Origin: Rhodococcus sp. P-2
GTDB lineage: Bacteria > Actinomycetota > Actinomycetes > Mycobacteriales > Mycobacteriaceae
Direction of reading: 5' to 3'
Length of the DNA stretch: 64,000 bases
Assembly: GCF_016598535.1 (NCBI RefSeq)
Contig: NZ_CP066779.1
Span: 1,922,001 to 1,986,000, forward strand
The notes under the pieces were generated by a model that saw nothing but the letters and a program-made list of their open reading frames with translations, did no database searches and had not been told where the DNA came from. Positions 51,364 to 60,101 of this stretch are shown here, one piece after another (position 1 is the first letter of the stretch; each line of letters starts with the position of its first letter). Both the position numbers and the translations under genes were made by a program.

Positions 51364-51405
51364 TGAAGGTGGCCGCGAACTTCTCGAAGTTCGCGGCCAC
51401 CTTCA
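51364..51405. terminator. Bidirectional terminator hairpin
   Basis: A perfect 20-bp inverted repeat (51364-51383 with 51386-51405) lies between the convergent reductase and SDR genes. It ends both transcripts; no U-run is needed for strong folding. Confidence 0.82.
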
Positions 51406-51413
51406 TATCCGAA

Positions 51414-52289
51414 TCAGATCCCGTACGAGACTCCGGTCAACTTCTCCGACAAATTCCACAAGCCCGCGGCGGTCCTCGTATCGTGAGACTTCTTGTTCGA
51501 CCCCACGACCTTCGGATACCCGCGCTGCTCGAACGGACCGTCCGGTCCGATGTAACTGCCGCCGAAAGCATCCGGCGCAGTGGCCGCCCACAGTTCGGGA
51601 AGCGCACCCATCTCCGCGGACTGAGCGAAGATCGAATTACCTATCCCCATCAGCTTGTCCTGGATCGACTCGGTATGCCCCTGCAGGTTCGTCGACGCAT
51701 ATCCCGGATGCGAAGCGAGCGCTTTGAGCGGAGATCCCGAAGCTGCGAGCCTGCGCTGAAGTTCGTACGTGAACAACAGATTGGCGAGCTTGGACTGCCC
51801 GTAGGCCAACCAGCGGTTGTACTTTCGACGTTCGAAATTGAGATCGTCGAGATCGACAGTTCCAAGCTGATGCAGGGCACTGGACATGGTCACGACCCGG
51901 TCGGTGAGTTTGTCCTTCAACAGACCGGTCAAGGCGAAGTGCCCGAGATGATTTGTGCCGATCTGCATTTCGAAACCGTCGACCGTCCGGCGGAACGGAA
52001 CGGCCATAACGCCGGCGTTGTTCACCAGGACGTCGACCTTGTCCGTTGCGTCGGCGAAAGCTCGTACCGACGACAGATCGGACAGGTCCAACTTACGAAC
52101 TACCGCGTTTGACCCGATCTCTGCGGCTACGACGTCGGCCTTCGTGGTGTCCCGACAGGCGAGGACCACGTCTGCCCCGGCTTTGCCCAGCGCTCGTGCG
52201 ACTACCTCACCCAGTCCGCTGTTCGCCCCCGTGACGACAAATGTGCGGCCGGTCTGATCGACTACGTCTTCTGCGGTCCATTTGGTCAT
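51414..52289 (-). CDS. Short-chain dehydrogenase (retinol-dehydrogenase-like SDR)
   Basis: A 291-residue classical SDR. The cofactor motif is TGANSGLG (residues 20-27), followed by ACRDTTKA (Arg favours NADP), NNAG (90-93), Ser136/Ser137 in VVTMSSALH, and the catalytic Tyr163/Lys167 in YGQSK. The C-terminal extension with PELWAATAPDAFGGSYIGPDG is typical of the WWOX/retinol-dehydrogenase-like branch common in actinobacteria. The natural substrate is unknown. The ATG at 52289 gives an N-terminus of the usual length. It lies 51 bp downstream of the yidC-like gene on the same strand and may be transcribed with it. Confidence 0.9.
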   Translation of the reverse strand: MTKWTAEDVVDQTGRTFVVTGANSGLGEVVARALGKAGADVVLACRDTTKADVVAAEIGSNAVVRKLDLSDLSSVRAFADATDKVDVLVNNAGVMAVPFRRTVDGFEMQIGTNHLGHFALTGLLKDKLTDRVVTMSSALHQLGTVDLDDLNFERRKYNRWLAYGQSKLANLLFTYELQRRLAASGSPLKALASHPGYASTNLQGHTESIQDKLMGIGNSIFAQSAEMGALPELWAATAPDAFGGSYIGPDGPFEQRGYPKVVGSNKKSHDTRTAAGLWNLSEKLTGVSYGI

Positions 52290-52340
52290 GCTTTCCAGCG
52301 TACGTGCCTTACTCGTCGGTAGGGAGGGGCGATTTTCCGG

Positions 52341-53294
52341 TCATCGCTTGCGCTTGGTCCGGATCGGCTTTGCTCCCGGCAACGGTGCGGCGGCCCTTCG
52401 GGGCGCCTGGGTCGCGGCCGTCGAGGATGTCGGCGACAATTCGGCCTCCTTCTGCTCCGCCGCGATGCGTCCGTAGACGAGATGCTGTTGTCCCAACGTC
52501 CAGCAGTTGTTGCTCACGAAATAGAGCAGGATCGCAACAGGGGCGAAAGCGCCGAACGCAACCACACCGATCGGAAATACCCACAGCGCAAGTTTGTTCA
52601 TGATTGCCGTCTGGGGGTTGACGGTTCCGGTGTCCACCTGACGTGCGATGGACGCCCGCGACGTGAAATGCGTAGCGACGGCCGCGAAGATCATCAGCGG
52701 TACGGCAACCAGAATGATGGAGATTCGGCTGACGTCGCCGAACGCCTCCAGTTGTGCTGCCGGACTCGAAATCATGGCGGACAACGGCGCGCCGAACAGT
52801 TTGGCGTCGAGAAACGACTGCACGTCCGAGGCGCTGAAGAAGTAGTTGGCAGTGTTCGCGTTGTCCGCCACCGACATGGGCTCGGTCGGGCTCAGAAACG
52901 GGACGTGGGATGCCGCTCCGGTTCGATTGAATGATCGCAGGACGTGATAGAGACCAATGAACACCGGTGCCTGAACGAGCATCGGCAGGCATCCGAGCAA
53001 CGGGCTGTAGTTGTGTTCCTTCTGCAGCTTTGCCATCTCGACAGTGAGCTTCTGCCGGTCGCCCGAATACTTCTTCTGCAATGCCTTGATCTGCGGTTGC
53101 AGTTTCTGCATCACGAGTTGGGTGCGGACTTGCTTGACGAATGGTTTGAACAGCAAGGCCTTGAGCGTGAAGACCAGAAACACGACCGAAAGCGCCCATA
53201 CGACGCCGTTGTCGGGTGATCCGGAGATCAGTGAGAAGACCTTGTGCCAGAACCAGAGGATTCCGGACACGGGGTAGTAGACAAAATCGAGCAT
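52341..53294 (-). CDS. YidC/Oxa1-family membrane insertase (paralogue)
   Basis: A 317-residue membrane protein with five or six helices that inserts proteins into the cytoplasmic membrane. The family core is visible: LKALLFKPFVKQVRTQLVMQ (positively charged loop after the first core helix), KLQPQIKALQKKYSGDRQKL (coiled hairpin), LGCLPMLVQAPVFIGLYHVL, and PVAILLYFVSNNCWTLGQQHLV at the end in two parts. The tail is basic (PIRTKRKR). The ATG at 53294 follows a GGTGAGG box. It is preceded by a DUF6412-like gene. The main essential yidC normally sits in the rnpA-dnaA region, so this is probably a second copy. Confidence 0.88.
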   Translation of the reverse strand: MLDFVYYPVSGILWFWHKVFSLISGSPDNGVVWALSVVFLVFTLKALLFKPFVKQVRTQLVMQKLQPQIKALQKKYSGDRQKLTVEMAKLQKEHNYSPLLGCLPMLVQAPVFIGLYHVLRSFNRTGAASHVPFLSPTEPMSVADNANTANYFFSASDVQSFLDAKLFGAPLSAMISSPAAQLEAFGDVSRISIILVAVPLMIFAAVATHFTSRASIARQVDTGTVNPQTAIMNKLALWVFPIGVVAFGAFAPVAILLYFVSNNCWTLGQQHLVYGRIAAEQKEAELSPTSSTAATQAPRRAAAPLPGAKPIRTKRKR

Positions 53295-53407
53295 GACGAA
53301 TAAAACCTCACCGAGAGGCACGCTCCGGCAATCGAGAGCGCGGGAATGGTCGTGGACGCAAGACGTCTGACCGACCTACGGCGAGTTCACTCCCGCCGAC
53401 GGCCGAT

Positions 53408-53713
53408 CTACAGACCGATTCCGGGTGCTCGAGGTTGCGGACGACCGGGCGCGTCCGGACTGCTCTGCCTACGGAAGGCACCACGCAGGCAGCGCTCGTC
53501 ATCCGACGGGCCGGTGGCCGCAACCGCACACAGTTGCAGAAGTTCGTACTTCGACGAGGTGGCGAGCGCTGCGACCACGAAGACGGCAATCGCAGTTCCC
53601 AGCACCGCGGCGCTGCCCGACGATCCAAGCGGAGGCACTGCGAGAAGCGCGATGAACGGCAGCAGAAGCAGCAACAGTGACCGTGTCACCGTTCCCGTGC
53701 TCCGCTGTTGCAT
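53408..53713 (-). CDS. DUF6412-like small membrane protein
   Basis: A 101-residue protein with two hydrophobic helices (about 10-27 and 31-54) and a conserved-looking C-terminal tail: ERCLRGAFRRQSSPDAPGRP followed by QPRAPG. That Pro/Arg-rich ending is what I associate with DUF6412 proteins, which occur beside yidC paralogues in actinobacteria. The ATG at 53713 is preferred over upstream starts because family-like sequence begins there. The yidC-like gene starts 113 bp downstream on the same strand. The function is unknown; a YidC partner or early substrate is possible. Confidence 0.7.
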   Translation of the reverse strand: MQQRSTGTVTRSLLLLLLPFIALLAVPPLGSSGSAAVLGTAIAVFVVAALATSSKYELLQLCAVAATGPSDDERCLRGAFRRQSSPDAPGRPQPRAPGIGL

Positions 53714-53747
53714 GACTGCGAGAGTACAGAACGACCACCGAATCCAG

Positions 53748-54145
53748 CTAGGCACCGTTTCGTGAGCGCATTCCCGACCCGCTGCGTACCGGCGAGGTCG
53801 CCCCGCCGCACACGATCGCCGGCCGCCTGGTCACTGCACAATCCGCATGGTCGAACAGAACGCCACCAACCGAGTTCACCAGAAACAAGCGCGCAACACG
53901 CACGGGGAAATCCCGCGCGAGTGCTGTCGCCACACCGCCGCCGAACGAATGCCCGACGACGGTCACCGGGCCGGTAACTCCGGCGGCGTCCAGAAACCGC
54001 GTCATCCACGCCGCATAACCTTCGAAGTGTCGATCGTCTCGGCCCAGTTCAGAGGTGGTTTTTCTTCGGGTGAAGTACCGGACTCGATATTGCCGTGCGC
54101 CCGCCGGTGCGGCGACGACCGTAGTACCTGCACCGATACCTACTT
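53748..54145 (-). pseudogene. Alpha/beta hydrolase remnant
   Basis: A recognisable piece of an alpha/beta hydrolase: HFEGYAAWMTRFLDAAGV, then VTVVGHSFGGGVATALAR with the nucleophile Ser, then FLVNSVGG. The N-terminal third, including the HG oxyanion motif, is missing: the frame is open only to about 54145, with no start codon before the Met at 54005. After SVGG the sequence turns into a short unrelated tail ending at 53748, without the acid and His of the triad. It is therefore a broken gene and not an 85-residue protein. Confidence 0.7.
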
Positions 54146-54331
54146 CTTACTTCTGCCCTTCTCGAGACGTCACGCCTGCCGACAAGCCATTCGAAAACAG
54201 GTATGCACCCCGTCCACCTGACCGGCGCGAACACGTCGAGGCGACACCAGGCTGTGTGTCACAAGCCGAAGCCCGATCACGCTCAGCCGATACCTGCTTC
54301 GGGACGCACCGACGCGAAGGCAACACGAGAA

Positions 54332-54870
54332 ATGTCGCACCACCGATTCACCAGCCCCCGCACGACGAAGAACGCACTCGGAAGGGCGCTTGTCATCGGC
54401 GCTCTTTCGCTCACAACCCTTGCCGTGAGCATCGACACCGCAAACGCTCAGGCCCCTTGCTTCCGGACTGGAACACAGGCGAAGTTTCCGTCGCCACGAA
54501 TCCGGCAAAGGTGTCGGGTTTCGTTTCCTCGGACGGAGGCCGCGCATTGGCAGCCGCACAGTCCAAGATCGGCGCCCCGTACGTCTGGGGCGCAACCGGA
54601 CCGGACTCGTTCGACTGCTCCGGCCTCGTGCAGTGGGCCTATGCACAAGCGGGCGTTTCGATTCCACGAACTACCTACGACCAGGCTGTCGGCGGAGCTC
54701 CGGTTTCCCGGGACGAACTCCAGCCCGGTGACGTGGTCCTGTACTACGGCGGGGAACATGTCGGGATCTATGCCGGCGGCGGTGACGTCGTTCACGCCCC
54801 GACATCGGGCGAGTCGGTCAAACGCGCACCCGTGGACTCGATGCCGTACTACCTCGCCCGCCGTTACTGA
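54332..54870 (+). pseudogene. NlpC/P60 endopeptidase gene with a single-base frameshift
   Basis: The first part encodes a signal peptide (MSHHRFTSPRTTKNALGRAL, then a hydrophobic core, then DTANAQAP) from the ATG at 54332. The rest of the protein, starting LLPDWNTGEVSV, is in the +1-shifted frame. One missing C in the run at 54453-54456 would join them perfectly (AQAP-LLPD). The second part is a complete NlpC/P60 domain: IGAPYVWGATGPDSFDCSGL with the catalytic Cys, GEHVGIYAG with the first His, then VVHAPTSG. These enzymes cut cell-wall stem peptides outside the membrane. It is a pseudogene if the base is really missing, or intact if this is a sequencing error. Confidence 0.82.
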
Positions 54871-54871
54871 C

Positions 54872-55297
54872 ATGTTTCACGTCAGCTTGACAAAACGGCC
54901 TGGATCGCAACGACATTCGGCCCGCTCGTCACTATCCGAATGCTTGACGCTCCCCCATTGCGCGGAATGCGACGCCATCCTCTCCCCCGCCAGTGCCGTC
55001 TGCACCAGATGCCGCGGGGTGCGATTGGACGTAGCGCGGTGCTGCGGAGACGGCACTGTCGTGTCCTGGCGAACGGTTCAGGGCGATCCGACGACGGTTC
55101 TCGCCATTGTCGAATTGGACGAGGGACCGTGGCTGTACACGTTACTCACGCAATCCCCACGCACGGATGCGCCCGGACCGCTGCGAGTGTCGTTTCAACG
55201 GCGAGAAGTGGGTAAGCGCTATCCGGTGTTCTGCCTGTGCGGCGACGACCGAGGCGCAGTGCAATCGGACGTCAACTCCGGCCTTCTGAAGCTTTGA
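54872..55297 (+). CDS. DUF35-like zinc-ribbon/OB-fold protein
   Basis: A 141-residue protein with an N-terminal rubredoxin-like zinc ribbon (CAECDAILSPASAVCTRCRG: four Cys in two CxxC pairs) followed by an OB-fold segment (GDGTVVSWRTVQGDPTTVLA; VELDEGPWLYTLL). That order is the DUF35/Zn-ribbon-OB family, whose members bind acyl-CoA and usually partner thiolases or steroid-degrading enzymes. No thiolase gene is adjacent, and the family's late OB strands are only loosely kept. The ATG at 54872 starts two bases after the NlpC/P60 stop. The 3' end overlaps the convergent LuxR gene by 26 bp. Confidence 0.72.
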   Translation: MFHVSLTKRPGSQRHSARSSLSECLTLPHCAECDAILSPASAVCTRCRGVRLDVARCCGDGTVVSWRTVQGDPTTVLAIVELDEGPWLYTLLTQSPRTDAPGPLRVSFQRREVGKRYPVFCLCGDDRGAVQSDVNSGLLKL

Positions 55298-57632
55298 TCT
55301 GCTGCGAATCATCTTCCTGCGCAGTCGATACCACCCACGCCGCGATCTGCGCTCTGGAGGTGAATCCCAATTTCGTCAGCACGTTCTCCACATGCCCCTG
55401 CGCCGTCCGTGGCGAAATGACGAGATGCTCGGCGATAGCGCGGTTGGTGAGGCCCTGAGCCACCAGTTCCGCAACTTGCTGCTCACGACGGGTCAGTCGG
55501 ATCGCCTCCGTCGACAGTGAAGCTGAAGCACTGCGACGCTCGTTGAGCGCATAGGCGACGGCTTCACCCTCGGTCATGACGATTCCTCGGTGAAACTCTC
55601 TATCGAAGGCGCTGTCACCCAAAGCCTTTCGAGAACTATCCATGGTATTCTCGCGGTAGCTCGACAATCGCGAGAATCCGGTGAGAGGTTGCCCGATCTT
55701 CTGCCAGTACATCGCTGCGGCACCGAGAAGAACCGCTCCATGCTTCCAATCACGTTGTGCCACTGCCGTCCATGCAAGCGGTTCGATGCACCACGCCGCG
55801 TTCATCGACGAGCTGTCAATTCGCAAACTTCGCGTCAAATACTCACTCGTGCGCGCGAAGTCGCCCCGAAGCCAAGCAATGAGTCCGAGAAACCCCAACG
55901 CGTGGGCCTGATACGTCACTTCGCGCAGTGGCTCGGTAATCTCGAGACACTCGTCGAAACACTCCGCCGACCGCTCCAGCGCGCCCGTAAGAATGTAGGC
56001 GAGGCCGAGGGTATCCAAACTGATCACCACGTACTGCAGATTTTCGTCGAGCCGAAACAACGTCACGGCAGATTCCAACTTCGCTGTGGCATTGTCCAAT
56101 TCACCCGCGCATGTGTCGACGTACCCGCCCGCCCACTCCGTCAGAGCTCGCGAGCGCACATCTCCCAGAGCCTCCGCAAGTCGCCGTCCCTCGTCGATCA
56201 GTTCGCGGGCGCGAACGAGATCGCCCTGCATCGCATGCGCCGCGGCGTCCACGCACAGGACATCCACCCGAAACATGTCAGGCTCGGAGTCCGCGGCGTT
56301 CAGTGTTCGATCAGCCCAATATCGCAACTGGCCGATCAATCCGTCGGACAACAAGAATCTGTACCACGCGGCGAACATACGAGTCGCAGAACGCGCCTCA
56401 CCAACGGTGGAAATCGAATATTCCAGTGCATCGTACAGATTGTGTTGTTCTCGACCGAGCCGCGCTGCCCACGACGCCTGCCCGCTACTGATCCAGTCGG
56501 ATTCTGCACGGATGACAAGGCCTTCGAACCAATCACGGTGTCGGCGAGGCAGATCGAGCTGCTCCCCCGTTGAATCCAACTTTTCACGCCCGTACTCCCG
56601 GAGCAGATCGAGAAGGTGGTATCGAACGGAGCCGTCGATCTCCTCACGAATGAGGATGGACTTCTCGACCAAACCGGTGACGAGATCGAGTGTTTCCGTC
56701 GAACTCGAATCCTGCCCGCACACCCCCTCCGCCGCGTCGAGATCGAACCCACCCGAAAAGACCGACAACCTCCCCCACAACCGCTGCTCCGGTAGCGAAC
56801 AGAGGTCATAGCTCCAATCGATCGACAATCGAAGGGTCTGCTGACGACTGGGCACGTCTCGTCCGCCATTGGTGAGGAGACGGTACCGATCCGAGAGCCG
56901 GTTCATGATCTGCTCCGCAGACATACCCCGCAGACGGGCAGCTGCCAGTTCGATCGGCAACGGCAGTCCGTCCAGGTCTTGGCAGATGCGGGCAACGGTA
57001 TGCCTGTTCTCCTCGGTCAGCGCAAATCCTGGTACCACCGCTGCGGCTCGTTCTGTGAACAACAGAACGGATTCGTACTGGGCCAGCCCGGTGGACCCGT
57101 TCGGGCCCCGAAGAGCCGGCGTCGTGAGCGAGGGAACACGCATCGTCACCTCACCGCCCATCCCCAGCGACTCGCGGCTCGTCGCCAAGATTTTCACCCC
57201 GGCGCAGCGACGCAAGATCGCCCCGCACAAGCGGGCAACCGAATCCACCAAGTGCTCACAGTTGTCGAGCACCAACAGCAGACTCCGATCGGCGCAGTAG
57301 TCGATCACGGCGTGCAGCGAATCCGACGACGAGACCGGCCGCACCCCCAACGTCAGGGCGACATGGTCCTCGAGCAGGTCCGGATCCGACAGCTCGCCCA
57401 ACTCCACCAACCAGGTTCCCCCGCTGAACACGCGTTGCAGCGCACCCGCGAGTCTGATCGCAAGGCGTGTCTTACCCACTCCCCCAACGCCGGTCAGCGT
57501 CAACAAACGGGACGACTCGAACAATCTTCTGGCATCGGCCAACTCACGCCGTCGGCCGACGAAACTCGTCAGCTCCAACGGCAAGTTGCCGACAATCCGG
57601 TGATCGGCTTCTGCACGCACAGCGGATGCCAT
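55272..57632 (-). CDS. ATPase-LuxR regulator, tandem copy 1
   Basis: A 786-residue AfsR/LAL-like STAND regulator. Walker A GVGGVGKT is at about residues 48-55, Walker B is LLLVLDNCEHL, and an ARC region CAGVKILATSRESLG follows. A long helical (TPR-like) middle and a C-terminal LuxR domain (LTRREQQVAELVAQGLTNRA, then VISPRTAQGHVENVLTKLG) complete it. The ATG at 57632 is chosen because a promoter-like box 36 bp upstream (57668-57682) is conserved with the neighbouring copy, and both copies share ...KASRSMAS around it; a GTG at 57659 is an alternative. It is closely related along its full length to the gene at 57719, the result of a tandem duplication. Signal and targets are unknown. Confidence 0.87.
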   Translation of the reverse strand: MASAVRAEADHRIVGNLPLELTSFVGRRRELADARRLFESSRLLTLTGVGGVGKTRLAIRLAGALQRVFSGGTWLVELGELSDPDLLEDHVALTLGVRPVSSSDSLHAVIDYCADRSLLLVLDNCEHLVDSVARLCGAILRRCAGVKILATSRESLGMGGEVTMRVPSLTTPALRGPNGSTGLAQYESVLLFTERAAAVVPGFALTEENRHTVARICQDLDGLPLPIELAAARLRGMSAEQIMNRLSDRYRLLTNGGRDVPSRQQTLRLSIDWSYDLCSLPEQRLWGRLSVFSGGFDLDAAEGVCGQDSSSTETLDLVTGLVEKSILIREEIDGSVRYHLLDLLREYGREKLDSTGEQLDLPRRHRDWFEGLVIRAESDWISSGQASWAARLGREQHNLYDALEYSISTVGEARSATRMFAAWYRFLLSDGLIGQLRYWADRTLNAADSEPDMFRVDVLCVDAAAHAMQGDLVRARELIDEGRRLAEALGDVRSRALTEWAGGYVDTCAGELDNATAKLESAVTLFRLDENLQYVVISLDTLGLAYILTGALERSAECFDECLEITEPLREVTYQAHALGFLGLIAWLRGDFARTSEYLTRSLRIDSSSMNAAWCIEPLAWTAVAQRDWKHGAVLLGAAAMYWQKIGQPLTGFSRLSSYRENTMDSSRKALGDSAFDREFHRGIVMTEGEAVAYALNERRSASASLSTEAIRLTRREQQVAELVAQGLTNRAIAEHLVISPRTAQGHVENVLTKLGFTSRAQIAAWVVSTAQEDDSQQIKASEGRS

Positions 57633-57667
57633 CGACCGACTCGCTTTCTGCGATTCCACTCCACACC

Positions 57668-57682
57668 AACGCTACCCCCGCG
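57668..57682 (-). promoter_or_regulatory. Promoter-like box shared by the two LuxR paralogues, site 1
   Basis: The 15-bp sequence CGCGGGGGTAGCGTT (gene strand) is identical to that at 60087-60101, whereas the DNA around it differs. TAGCGT may be the -10 element, placing the start of transcription about 30 nt before the ATG at 57632. Confidence 0.4.
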
Positions 57683-57718
57683 AACTGCACCCGGAGAAGC
57701 GCACCGCTGCCCACGGTC

Positions 57719-60052
57719 TCAGCCTCGGGAGTCGGTCTCCTGCGCGGTCGAGACGAACCACGCCGCGATCTGTGCTCTGGAAGTGAATCCCAGTTTTGTC
57801 AGCACATGTTCCACATGCCCCTGAGCGGTCCGCAGCGAGATGACCAAGTGCTCCGCGATGGCGCGGTTGGTCAGTCCCTGAGCAACCAGTTCCGCAACTT
57901 GCTGCTCACGGCGAGTGAGGTGAGGTCCTTCTGTCGACGATGCAGTCGTCGCACTGGAACGCTTGTCGAGCGCATACGCGACAGCTTCACCTTCGGACAT
58001 CGCAAACCCGTTGCGAAACGAGGTGTCGAAAGCATCATCACCCATAACCTTGCGTGCAGCGTCTGCCGCGCTGTCGTGATGAGTTGACAAACCCGGCAGG
58101 CCCGCCAGCCGTCCCCCGAGCTTCTGCCAATACATGGACGCCGCGCCGAGCAGAACCGCTGCATGCTTCCAATCACGTTGCGCTGCAGCAATCCAGGCCA
58201 ACGGTTCGATACACCACGCCGAGTTCATCGGGGCATCGAGAATTCTCAGACTTCGAGTCAAATAGTCACGTGCGCCTTCTAATTCACCTCGGAGCCAGCC
58301 GACGATCCCGAGAGTTCCCAGCGCAAAAGCCTGGAACATCACTTCGTGGGCGGGCACGGTGATCGCGAGAGTCTCTTCGTTGCACTCCACAGAGCGATCG
58401 AGGGCCCCCGAAAGGAAGTATGCGATCCCCAGAGTGTCCAGGCCGATCACCACATGCAGCAGATTTTCGTCGAGTCGAAACAGCGTCAACGCGGATTCCA
58501 GCTTGGCTGTAGCGGTATCGAAGTTGCCCCCGAATGTATCGACGTATCCGTCACCCCATGCCGCCAGACCGCGTGAGCGTACGTCCGCCAAGGCGTTCGC
58601 CAGGCGCCAACTCTCGTCGACCAGCTCTTCTGCCCGTTCGAGCTCACCCTGCATCGCGTGATTCACGGCGTCAATGGCCAAGACATCCACTCGGAACGGG
58701 TCCAGCTCCCGATCCGCTGTATTCAGGGCTCGATCCGTCCAATAGCGCGCCTGCACAAGCAATCCACTTGCAAGCCAGAATCTGTACAACGCACCGACCA
58801 TTCGCGTTGCAGATCGCGCCTCTCCCGCAGTGGAGATCGAGAATTCCAACGCGTCGTTGACGTTGCGCTGTTCACGACCCAGCCTTGCAATCCACGCCGC
58901 TTGCCGGTCACTGATCCACTCGGCTTCCGCACGAACGACCAGCGCTTCGAACCAATCACGGTGGAGCCGTCGAAGTTCCACGAAATCACTCGAGATCTCG
59001 GCCTTCTCGCGTCCGTACTCCCGCAGGAGGTCTAGCAGGTGATAGCGAACAGTGCCGTCGACCTCCTCACGAATGAGGATGGACTTCTCGACCAACGCAG
59101 TGACGAGATCGAGCACCTCGGTCGAACTCGAATCCTGCCCGCATACGCCTTCGGCCGCGTCCAGTTCGAACCCGCCGGAAAATACGGTCAGCCGACCCCA
59201 CAACTGCTGCTCCGGAGGTGAGCACAAGTCGTAGCTCCAATCGATCGACAATCGGAGGGTCTGCTGGCGACTCGGTACACCACGTCCACCGGAAGTCAAA
59301 AGGCGGTAACGATCCGAGAGCCGATCCATGATCTGCTCCGCCGACATCCCACGCAGGCGAGCGGCCGCCAACTCGATCGGGAGTGGGAGTCCATCCAGGT
59401 CGTGACAGATATGAGCAACGGCGCGCTTGTTCTCCTCGGTGAGGGTGAAACCTGGCACTACGGAAGCCGCACGCTCGGTGAACAGCGACACGGATTCGTA
59501 CTGGGCAAGTCCCTCGAATTCGCGCGGCTGTTGCTGCGGTGTGGTGAGCGAGGGAACGCGCATCGTCACCTCACCACCTATACCCAGCGATTCTCGGCTC
59601 GTCGCCAAGATCTTGACGCCGGCACATCGCCGTAGGATCGCACCGACGAACGAAGCGACGGCATCGACAAGATGTTCGCAGTTGTCGAGTACCAACAGCA
59701 GACTGCGATCGGCGCAATAGTCGGTCACAGTGTGCAGCGGGTCCGACGAGGACACCGGCCGCACACCCAGTATCACGGCGACATGATCCTCGAGAAGTTC
59801 TGGATCCGTCTGGTCGCCCAACTCCACCAACCACGCGCCGTCCCGGAACACCCGCTGGAGCGCACTCGCGAGTCGGATCGCGAGCCGCGTCTTGCCCACA
59901 CCGCCGATGCCGGTGAGCGTCAATAAACGGGACGACTCGAACAATCTTCTGGCTTCGGCCAACTCACGCCGTCGGCCGACGAAACTTGTCAGCTCCAAGG
60001 GCAAGTTGCCGACAACTCTCTGGTCGGCTTCTGCGCGCACAACGGATGCCAT
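57719..60052 (-). CDS. ATPase-LuxR regulator, tandem copy 2
   Basis: A 777-residue paralogue of the regulator at 55272, with the same domain order: P-loop GIGGVGKT, LLLVLDNCEHL, SRESLGIGGEVTMRVPSLTT, helical repeats, and a terminal LuxR helix-turn-helix (VISLRTAQGHVEHVLTKLG). By eye the two proteins agree over most positions in the ATPase and DNA-binding domains and diverge mainly in the sensor-like middle, so they probably bind related DNA but answer different signals. The ATG at 60052 lies the same distance from the shared upstream box (60087-60101) as in copy 1. The frame is open to a TTG at 60088. It is followed by copy 1 on the same strand after an 86-bp gap. Confidence 0.87.
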   Translation of the reverse strand: MASVVRAEADQRVVGNLPLELTSFVGRRRELAEARRLFESSRLLTLTGIGGVGKTRLAIRLASALQRVFRDGAWLVELGDQTDPELLEDHVAVILGVRPVSSSDPLHTVTDYCADRSLLLVLDNCEHLVDAVASFVGAILRRCAGVKILATSRESLGIGGEVTMRVPSLTTPQQQPREFEGLAQYESVSLFTERAASVVPGFTLTEENKRAVAHICHDLDGLPLPIELAAARLRGMSAEQIMDRLSDRYRLLTSGGRGVPSRQQTLRLSIDWSYDLCSPPEQQLWGRLTVFSGGFELDAAEGVCGQDSSSTEVLDLVTALVEKSILIREEVDGTVRYHLLDLLREYGREKAEISSDFVELRRLHRDWFEALVVRAEAEWISDRQAAWIARLGREQRNVNDALEFSISTAGEARSATRMVGALYRFWLASGLLVQARYWTDRALNTADRELDPFRVDVLAIDAVNHAMQGELERAEELVDESWRLANALADVRSRGLAAWGDGYVDTFGGNFDTATAKLESALTLFRLDENLLHVVIGLDTLGIAYFLSGALDRSVECNEETLAITVPAHEVMFQAFALGTLGIVGWLRGELEGARDYLTRSLRILDAPMNSAWCIEPLAWIAAAQRDWKHAAVLLGAASMYWQKLGGRLAGLPGLSTHHDSAADAARKVMGDDAFDTSFRNGFAMSEGEAVAYALDKRSSATTASSTEGPHLTRREQQVAELVAQGLTNRAIAEHLVISLRTAQGHVEHVLTKLGFTSRAQIAAWFVSTAQETDSRG

Positions 60053-60086
60053 CGACCGACTCGCTTTCTGCCAACCACTACAAATC

Positions 60087-60101
60087 AACGCTACCCCCGC
60101 G
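60087..60101 (-). promoter_or_regulatory. Promoter-like box shared by the two LuxR paralogues, site 2
   Basis: Identical 15-mer to 57668-57682 at the same distance from the proposed ATG of copy 2. Confidence 0.4.

Noticed and set aside
53748-54005. 85-residue intact hydrolase
   Set aside because: It keeps only the nucleophile elbow region; the oxyanion motif, acid and His are absent.
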